Source: Cytospora piceicola (lineage: Eukaryota > Ascomycota > Sordariomycetes > Diaporthales > Cytosporaceae). Taken from it: a stretch of DNA of 28,897 nucleotides. Shown piece after piece: positions 21,432 to 28,897 of the stretch (within the stretch, counting starts at the first letter, position 1; each line of letters starts with the position of its first letter). The position numbers and the translations under genes were made by a program. The stretch covers positions 1 through 28,897 of the forward strand of contig JALQBC010000094.1 in assembly GCA_023375675.1 (NCBI GenBank), given 5' to 3'. Below the pieces are notes generated by a model. That model was given only the letters and a program-made list of their open reading frames with translations. It had not been told where the DNA came from and searched no databases.

Positions 21432-22949
21432 TTAATTAGTGGTTGTATAGGTAACTTTTAATAGTAAGGTTAGAAGAGGCAGATTTTTCTTACGATTATT
21501 GTACGACGATTAGGGCTCCGCTATAGGCTGTTCGTTATATTCTGAGTTATAAGATTTATATTAAGATTAAGGCTATTTACAGTTGTTTAAGTATAGCTAA
21601 CCTTTAGAAAGTAGTCGATATTAACCGATAGACCTTTATAAGGCTTTTTTAAACTAATCTAACAGCGATATATCTGTTTAAAAAACTACTTTATAACTTA
21701 CCGGTATATATTATCGCGTAATACTTTTAAAATTTCTTTATATTACAAACTTTCCTTTCAAATAAAACCGTATACTTATTTTATATTATAAACTTCCTTT
21801 AAGGTAAAACTTATATATTTTCTCGGCCTATTACTTCTTTTACCGAGAATAATTTTCTCTTATAACCTTTCTTTATAACGATTATAAACCTTCTTTTTAT
21901 ACCTTTACTTTACAACTTTATAACGAACCTTTTTTACAGTTATAACTTTTACGACCTTTACGATCTTCCTTTCTTTTATAACGGTACCTACGATATTTCC
22001 TTTTTTTTTAAAACTTTATAAACTCCTCCTTTAAGAACTCTATTTTACGATAAACCCTTTCTTTATAAACCTTTTCGACGTTAATTATATAAATAAAAAG
22101 GCTAGTAAAAGTTAAGCTGCTATATAGTAATTCTAAGCGATTACTATCTGTAGGTAAATAATTTAAATATATTAGTAATTAGTCGGAAAAGTATAGTATA
22201 AAAATGTCTTTCTTTTTATATATCCCGATTATAATTATTACGACTTTATAATAGCCTTCGATAAAGATAAAGCTAATAGCCTTTACCCTTTATAAAAATA
22301 CCTCGATAGCTTAATAAAAGCATTATAAATTCTTTAAAGCTAATAGATATATATCGACTTAAAGTTATAAAATCCTTTAATAAGTAAAAATATATTTAAT
22401 AAGGTTAGTATAACGACCTTTACCGTATATATTATCGAAAACCTTCGTTAAATAGATATTACCGGCGAATATTTACTAGTAAACTTTTAAAAGGACTTTG
22501 AAAGCTAAGATAAAAGTATATTTAAGTTAATTATCTTTACTTAATAACGTAAAATAAAGACTTTTTTAAAAGAATAAAGGATTTATATAAGCCTATATAA
22601 AAGCTATTTTACTATTTAACTACCGGATATTATAATAAAAGAAAAGCTACCGGTATAGTTAAAAGATAAAATAAAAATAAAATAGTTTTTTTTTTAACGT
22701 AAAAGTAAAATAACAGGCGAAATAAGCTACTATCGATAAAGTAGAAAAGTAGCTAAAACTTTTTATAAGTATTAGTTATAACCTTTTTCTCTTTTAGCTT
22801 AAAGATAATAGTAACGACGTAATACCGTTTATCGAAAAAAATAAATCGTCGGCTTTTTTACCTTCCGGAAGGGAATAAAAATAACGATTACTATATTATA
22901 TACTGTTACTCTTTCTTCTTTTTAAGCCTTTACTACGATCGAGAACGTA
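21432..22949 (+). pseudogene. 5' internal region of the Copia element, leader and N-terminal gag
   Basis: The first 300-500 bp after the LTR show no protein-like frame and are probably leader. From about 21980 a frame with codon starts congruent to 2 modulo 3 looks protein-like (NGTYDISFFF near 21980; Lys/Arg/Tyr-rich near 22415-22670). The clearly recognisable gag further on is in the next frame. Either an indel separates them near 22700-22900 or there is a separate upstream ORF. I do not recognise this N-terminal part and cannot fix a start codon. Confidence 0.5.
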
Positions 22950-25900
22950 GCTACCGCTACTACTACGAGATATAAGGCTATTAACAGGCTTTTAAAGCCC
23001 GGTATAACTTATTAAGTTATAGGATTAACCTTAAAATTATCCGAACCTTCTTCCTTTATAGTTATATACACCGGCCGGTATATTATATTATTAACGAGAA
23101 GCTATATATCTTTTAGTCTTTAAATACTTTTATAAGCCGTTTTATAACCTTTATAAGACTTTCCTTCTTTATTAAATACTTAACTATATACTAAAACTAA
23201 AAAAGATTACAGCTTTTTTAAAAGCTTAAGATAAAGATAAAAAGTAAACCGGAAAGCTTTATAACTTATTAGATAATAAGCTAAGGATTTTTATAAATCT
23301 TTATTATTATAATAGTATTTAGCTAAACTAATTTTACGTTATACTTTTTTAAATTTTTATTAAAAAAGCTAAAATTTACTATATTTATTATATCGGTATA
23401 GCGGATAATTTTATTATAATATATAAGAAGTTAAAGACTTACTTTAAAACCGATATAAATTATTAATAGTATTATAACGATTAAACTAATATAACGTTTA
23501 ATAGCTTTTAAAACGATAAAGATAATATCGATAAAAGCTTTTATAAGATTTTACGTTTTATATTAAATAAACTTTAGCTTTACTAATATATCTTTAGTTT
23601 TTATTACGTTAACGACGAAATCTTAAAGATAATAGTCTTTCGAGTATACGAAAAAGTAGTTAAATTTAAATATACTTTTTATATACCTACTACTTTATAT
23701 AAAAAGCTTTTTTAAAACCTTTACTTATCTTTCGAACTATCTTTTAAATAAAGGAATAGTACCGGTAGCTACTTTATTTAAAAACGATTTAATAATAAAG
23801 CTTATTACTTTAACCGTCGATATAATAATAACTACTAACGAAAAGGTTCCGGCTTTTAAAGAAGCGGTTCCGGCTTTTATAAAAGGACTTTTTATAATAA
23901 CCGTTAAAATAATAAACGCCGGTAACCGTATAAGAAGAAAAAGTGCTTTATTTATAGTTAAGAAAGCTATTAGTTTCCGAAATATACCTTAGAAAAGAGA
24001 TAACGCTTTCGGAACTAGTACTTAATATAATACGAATACTATAGTAAATTAGCTATAAAAAAAGGCTTTATAGCTTTTTTAACTAACTATAAAGGCTATA
24101 AAGCCGTTTATAGTATTAATAGCCTAGCCGAATAAGATAATAACGATAACGGTAAAGCTAGCGTTTTTAAAGATAAAAAGGCTATATACTAACTAATAAA
24201 TATAGCTTTCCTTTATATTATTTCTAATAATAATAATAATAAGGCCGGATATAAAAATACTATCGCTTTAACTTTATAGTTTACTTTTTAAAAACGTTAT
24301 TTAAAGCTGAAATTTTAAGGTATTATCTTTAATATTAAAACGGTAGAGTTTTCGATTATAAGCTATAACTAGTACTTTACCTTTTAATACGAAAATCTTT
24401 CGGTAGAAATAAATAAAATTAAGGTTAATAAGGTTATTATTAAATTTAGTACTATCGATATTAGCTTATTTATCGGAGCTATAACTTTTTATATTATTAA
24501 TATATTTATATTATTTTTCTTATACGTTTAAGATATAAATAAATTAAACGTTTTCTTTCGAAATACTATAGATAAGTTAGTAAAGGTTAATAGATAAAGT
24601 AAAAAGAAAGCTATCTTTATTATCCGGAAGTAAGGCTATTTATAGTTTTTTTTTTCGAAGCGAAATACCGGCGCTTTTTTTATAGAAAAAAAGTTATATT
24701 ATTTTTATTATCGTTTTAGATATTTAACCGTTAATCGGCTATCTTAGCTATTAATAAATACCGGCTATAAGGTCGACGTTATAGTTTTTAAAGTTATTAT
24801 AAAGTTTTATTATTATTATTAGATAAAAGGCTTTACCTTTTAACGATTTAAATTTACTTTAAAGAACGATTATAACTTTAATTATAAGCTTATTATTAAC
24901 GTTATATATCTACTCGGAAAGCTAGTACTTTATACTATAGACTTATCGACGTTTTTTTAAGCTGTTTACTTTTTAACCTTATTATCTGTTAAAGATATAT
25001 AAAAAGCCTTTTAAATAATATAGATAGATATATATCTTAAACCTTTTAACTAGCTAGTTTATAATACCGGTATTAACTTTATATCGGTAGAATTCCGAAA
25101 CGAAGTTAAGATTATAGAGATTATATATAAATAAGTACCTATAGAGGCCTATTAGTTTATCGGAAAAGTTAAAAGATATTACAGCCCTTTACGTTATACC
25201 TTTAAGATTCTATACGTTAAGCTTTCGACTATTTTTAGTAATAATACTATTCTATAAATAACTGTTAAAGCTATTAACGATATAACGGGATTAGATAGGT
25301 TAATACCTATATTACTTATCTTTAACGCTTTCCTTTAAATAAACTTCGATTCGCTTTTATCGCTATTAATACTATAATATATAAAGGTAATTATAAAGGC
25401 TATAAAGGTATTATAGAAGCTTTTTATAGAACGATAGGTTAATAAGGCTATTACTATACGAAATAGCTTAAACGTAAATAATTAAATAGCCTTACCCTTT
25501 TAAAGTAAGGTATATATATAGTAAAAAAAGGAGGGCTAGTAAGGCTTATATAAGCTACTTACTGTTAATAGGCACGATTTTATATTAGACTTTCTTAATA
25601 GACCTGTTAAATTTCGATCTATACTAGTTCGTCTATATCTTTACGACAATTCCGAAAATATAACCTTTAAAATGTCCTTTTCGCTCGGTTCGGTATAGAC
25701 TTTAGCACAGACCTTTAAAGTGTCTTTTTCGTTCGGTCCGGTATAGACCTTAGTATAGACTTTTAAAGTATCCCCTTTATTCGATCCGGCACGGACCTTT
25801 AGAGTATTTCCTTTATTCGGTCCGGCGTAGACCGAGCTATAGCTGCTAATTATTCCGGTACGGACTAAATTATAAAAGCTACGGAAGCGTAGCCGGCCTT

Positions 25901-27591
25901 TTAGGTTTAAGAATAAGCTTAAACTAGCTGCTTTAGCTACCCCGGCTGCTCCGGCTACCTCTGTCTTCTTTACCTAAAAAGAAAAAGATAACTATAAGTT
26001 AGCCTTAAAGCTACGCTATAACGGCGTTATTACTAGCTTCGGTAATCCTTTCGAAAAGTCTAATATAAAAGAGATTATAGACTTTATCGGCTATAGCGTT
26101 TTCCGTTTTAAGCTATTTAATTAAAAGGCTTATAGCCTATACCGCTTATTTAAGGCGCGAATAGTCTATAAAGTTAAAGGTAAAACTAAAAAGCTATATA
26201 AAAAGTTATACTTTATTATTTAAAAGTATAATAACGCCGGTAAAAAAAATATTTTTACTTAATCGCTAATAATTCAGAAAGTTAGCTAACGTATTATTAC
26301 CGCTTTCGCTTTATTTCTACTTTAAATAAGTATAATTATAAAGCTTTGCGACGTTATGTAAACCTACTTTTAATTAAAATTAAAGCTAGTATTAATAATT
26401 TTAGCTACGTTATTAAAAGAACTTAAGCCCCGGTATCTTTTAGGTATTATTATACGGCTTATAAAGCCTTTTTATAGTATCGTTAAGGCAGGTGTATATT
26501 AGTAGATAACGTATTATAAATACTATTATATAAAACTCGGTATAAATATATTTATATACGACCTTTACCTTTTTATTATAGCCGGCGGTAAAGACTTTTT
26601 TAGTATCGTCGGTATATAAACCGATAATATTTTTATATTCGAAACCTTAGCTTTCTTAGCGACAGAAGAAAAAGAAATTTAAAAAGCAGATATTAAGTAT
26701 AAGCTTAAGATAAGGCTTTTACCGAGTATTCCCTTTAATTTTAACGGTACTAAAGTAATAATATATAATAATAGATCTGTTAAAGTTAAATAGAAGGGAT
26801 AAAACGTTAAAATTAAGAAGGTTAACTTAAAAGCGTTTAACTATACTTAAAAGTATTTCGAATAGTATACCTGTAAGGTATATCTAATATCGATTTATTA
26901 GCTAAAAGCTGTTTTTAATCTCTTTATTATAGCTTAAATTTAAAACTTAAATATAAAAGACTATAAGCTGTTAAATTAACGTTTTAAATAGTAAATAAAG
27001 AATATTAAAAAGGGTTTATAGTATATCCTTTTAAATCTAATAAAGGCTAGATTAACTATCTTTATTAATAGTTCTTTTATAAATAACCGAGATTTTAGTT
27101 TTTAGATCGGCTTTATAATCGTCTTTATCGATAAAGAGAAGAACGATAATAGTATATAATATAAGATATAAAGTAATATTCTATACTAATTCTCTATAAA
27201 ATATAAGTATATTATATAAAGCGTCTTAGTATTAGAGATCTATAGTATAACTAACGCCTTTAATTTCGGCGCTATAATTTTATTTACTTTAAAGGTAATT
27301 ACCGATTAACTAAACCTTCCGATAATCCCCTTTACGATTTATATAGACTTATATTTATTATATAAGTGTTTAGTTAAGCTAGGTATAACGAAAAAGAAGC
27401 GGCTGATAATCGATATTATATTACTACGCTAGTTATATAAAAGGCGGGAGATCTACGAGATACGATAGATTAACGGTAACGATAATCCGGCTAACGTAAT
27501 AATAAAGGTATTACTAAATAAGGCTTTAATACGCCTAATCGATTTAAATAAGTTAACAATTAAAGTAAATGGATATATAAACCGGGCTTAA
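22950..27591 (+). pseudogene. Gag-pol polyprotein of the Copia element, broken by stops
   Basis: One frame (codon starts congruent to 1 modulo 3). Gag core near 23390-23900 ends in a Ser/Gly/Phe/Arg-rich stretch. The zinc knuckle at 23944-23985 reads C-F-I-Y...Y...Y for an original C-x2-C...C...H, followed by TLEKR. GAG-pre-integrase is near 24700. In the integrase core the first Asp is kept (24940), the second is Asn (25063-25065) in Y-N-T-G-x-N-F, and Glu is kept in V-P-I-E-A (25144). A repeat-bearing linker follows (25620-25980). RT starts near 25987, with P-F-Y-S-I (originally PLYG-x-like) near 26470 and the catalytic pair now T-D-N at 26620-26628. RNase H shows N-N-R-D-F-S-F-x-I-G-F near 27090 and an N-P-A-N motif near 27487. 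It ends V-N-G-Y-I-N-R-A-stop at 27589-27591. These motifs match the fungal Copia type. Confidence 0.93.
25664..25831 (+). repeat. In-frame tandem repeat in the integrase-RT linker
   Basis: Four head-to-tail copies starting at 25664, 25712, 25760 and 25796, with lengths 48, 48, 36 and 36 bp. Each begins CCTTTAAA/CTTTTAAA and carries a TCGGTCCGG core. The two short copies lack the last 12 bp. All lengths are multiples of three, so copy-number change would not have shifted the frame; the linker between integrase and RT is a flexible part of Copia Pol. Confidence 0.9.
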
Positions 27592-27842
27592 TCGACGGCG
27601 TAGATAGTACGGTAAACCGAGGGTATCGGCCTGTAATACCGTAGGTACTATACCTTACAGTCGGTCCGGCGACGGACTAATTAAAGGCGATAATTAAAAG
27701 GACGTCGGCTTTTTATAAAGGTATTATAGACGATTAAAAGAAGCTTATACGTGTAAGGCTATAGAAGCTTATACGTATAAAGCTGTAGGTAGTATAGGTA
27801 GATCAATAGTACGAAGCTATTATAAAACAGAAAAGCTGTTAG
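27592..27842 (+). other. 3' untranslated region of the Copia element
   Basis: About 250 bp between the pol stop and the 3' LTR with no coding signal. It contains a 24-bp tandem duplication at 27739-27786 (AGAAGCTTATACGT...) and an A-rich stretch, AAAACAGAAAAG near 27825, that could be the polypurine tract. GC content is higher than in the LINE or older Gypsy (GTCGGTCCGGCGACGG near 27660). Confidence 0.7.
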
Positions 27843-28049
27843 TATAGAACGCTGCTTAATTAGGCAGGCGGTTAAGCCTGCCGTCTCGGTAAGGCGGCAG
27901 AACTGTTAGGCTGCCTAGCCTATAGATAGGTTTCTATACCAGGCCTGTAGATAGCTTTAAACCTAGAGAATATACACACAGACACACACAACTTAAGCTA
28001 ACAGACTGTACGATCAATTGTATTTGTGTCACCTTAAGCCCTACTAACA
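27843..28049 (+). repeat. 3' LTR of the Copia element
   Basis: 207 bp matching 21225-21431. It starts TATAGAAC (TGTGGAAC after two G-to-A changes) and ends CTACTAACA. Unlike the 5' copy it keeps a run of intact CA dinucleotides (CACACAGACACACACAAC near 27974) and TTGTGTCACC near 28024. RIP was therefore uneven between the two LTRs. Confidence 0.96.
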
Positions 28050-28054
28050 ATTTC
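28050..28054. repeat. Target-site duplication ATTTC, right copy
   Basis: Identical to 21220-21224 and directly after the 3' LTR. Confidence 0.92.
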
Positions 28055-28226
28055 GGTATTAGAAATAAAACAGCTCCGGTATTAAATTAATAGTTAAAAT
28101 AATAATTTTTAATAAAACTGAATTTAAAAGAGCTATTATTAATAATATACTAGCTTAAAAGATTATATTAGCTATTAACTTTTAAATATAAACTAATTAT
28201 TTCTAACTTATCTTTTTCTTAAAACC
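28050..28226 (+). pseudogene. Ty1/Copia relic, second part
   Basis: Continuation of the relic at 20400-21224. Joining 21224 to 28055 keeps the frame (…N-I-I-S then V-L-E-I-K-Q), as in the N-I-V-S-x-x-x-L motif of Copia. It runs on through Y-T-S-L-K-D-Y-I near 28149, the GAG-pre-integrase region. The relic ends at the right inverted arm (28227), so everything downstream of pre-integrase is missing. Confidence 0.62.
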
Positions 28227-28765
28227 TATACCTTCCGTTAAGAAGGTTAATGTTTATTTTACAAGGCGGGCGAGCATAATAGAAAATTATTGCCCTTAAG
28301 ATTTATACTACCTGTTTTTGATTCTGATTAGCTCTGAATTACAATTATACTGATTTGCTACAGCACCCGTCTAGAGCATTTAATTAGCTGTGAAAAGCAG
28401 TGATTTTAGCCGTCGAACGGCTAAGAGAACTAGAGATTGTTAGGCCTTTTAATGCCTGCCGGAAGACCTACGGTGCCTAGATAAGGTCGGACCTACGATA
28501 AGGCTTTTCACCGTAGACCTTAAGTTCGAACTAAGATGCACGCTCGAGTTTTAATCCGATTAAAAAGAACTTACTTAAATCTAAAACTTAAGAAAAAGGG
28601 CTATTAAACTGTATATTTAATTAAATCGTAGCCCTTAAGGTAGGCTTACTATTAAAGGTAATAGTCTTAATTCCTTAGGTTTCTTAGGTTTCTTAGGTTT
28701 CTTAGGTTCTTAACCCGAACCTTAGTCTTTCCCTTCCTTTTTACCTACTTAAGCCTTTAAGTTCG
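28227..28765 (-). repeat. Right arm of the window-scale inverted repeat
   Basis: Reverse-complement partner of 996-1517. It is less RIP-mutated than the left arm: for example TGCTCGCCCGCC and CTTGTAAAAT are read on the minus strand where the left arm has TACTCGCCTGCC and CTTATAAAAC. Inside it, GACCTACGGTGCC (28476 on) and CACCGTAGACC (28510 on) form a small inverted pair. No coding frame is seen. If the arms are transposon termini, this is the better-preserved one for family searches. Confidence 0.9.
28674..28709. repeat. 9-bp tandem repeat CTTAGGTTT
   Basis: Four consecutive copies (28674, 28683, 28692, 28701, the last ending TTC) within the right arm. The left arm has no equivalent expansion, so it arose after the arms separated. 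It resembles a telomere-like TTAGG motif but is a 9-mer and very short. Confidence 0.9.
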
Positions 28766-28897
28766 AATTAAGTAAGTAGATAAGTAAGTAAGTAAGTAGG
28801 TAAGTAGGTAAGTAGGTAAGTAGGTAAGTAGGTAAGTAGGTAAGTAGGTAAGTAGGTAAGTAGGTAAGTAGGTAAGTAGGTAAGTAGGTAAGTAGGT
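28766..28897. repeat. AAGTAGGT microsatellite at the window end
   Basis: Starts as (AAGT)n and passes into a very regular 8-bp AAGTAGGT array from about 28795 to the end of the window. It is the reverse complement of the ACCTACTT units at 1-995, so satellite and unique arm together form the inverted structure. The array continues beyond the window. Confidence 0.95.

Larger units (their letters stand above)
21225..28049 (+). mobile_element. Complete Ty1/Copia LTR retrotransposon (RIP-inactivated)
   Basis: A 6825-bp element with two 207-bp direct LTRs (21225-21431 and 27843-28049) and a perfect 5-bp target duplication ATTTC (21220-21224 and 28050-28054). The internal region reads on the plus strand as gag with zinc knuckle, integrase, then RT and RNase H, the Ty1/Copia order. 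From about 22950 to the stop at 27589-27591 all recognised domains stay in one frame, so damage in this part is almost purely point mutation to stops. The element split an older Copia relic, so it is the younger of the two. Confidence 0.96.

Noticed and set aside
28674..28709. Telomere-like TTAGG tandem repeat
   Set aside because: Only four copies of a 9-mer (CTTAGGTTT) inside an inverted-repeat arm, followed by another satellite; not a telomere and not the usual fungal TTAGGG.

Overview
The window is a gene-free block of nested, decayed transposable elements between two inverted arms, almost certainly from a filamentous ascomycete (Pezizomycotina). The evidence is threefold. CpA and TpG are depleted and TpA enriched almost everywhere. 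Related copies differ mainly by C-to-T and G-to-A changes, and the broken frames carry TAA/TAG where Gln or Trp codons are expected; together these are the signature of repeat-induced point mutation (RIP). The element families (fungal chromodomain Ty3/Gypsy, fungal Ty1/Copia, Tad1-like LINE) are also those of such fungi. I see no intact gene, no tRNA or rRNA and no CRISPR array. Recognition of domains rests on reading conceptual translations by eye, not on a database search.

Layout. 1-995: degenerate ACTT/ACCT/TAGC microsatellite. 996-1517: left arm of an inverted repeat. 1735-9315: complete Ty3/Gypsy chromovirus on the minus strand (7581 bp, 242-bp LTRs, TSD TTATA), with gag, protease, RT, RNase H, integrase and chromodomain, plus an unexplained 2.1-kb module before its 3' LTR. 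9321-about 13965: Tad1-like LINE on the plus strand (end of ORF1 with zinc knuckles; ORF2 with endonuclease, RT and RNase H). About 13966-17950: older Ty3/Gypsy fragment on the minus strand, cut in the integrase core at the LINE junction. 18771-19207: short element with inverted ends containing a 14-bp minisatellite. About 20400-21224 plus 28050-28226: one Ty1/Copia relic on the plus strand, split by a complete Ty1/Copia element at 21225-28049 (6825 bp, 207-bp LTRs, TSD ATTTC). 28227-28765: right arm of the inverted repeat. 28766-28897: AAGTAGGT microsatellite, running off the end.

History inferred from nesting: the Gypsy element lies at the 5' part of the LINE, the LINE abuts a truncated older Gypsy, and the young Copia split an older Copia. 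RIP then inactivated all of them, least strongly at the far right. The only two long open frames, at 12097-12318 (+) and 20631-20831 (-), are shadows of the LINE ORF2 and of the Copia relic, not genes.
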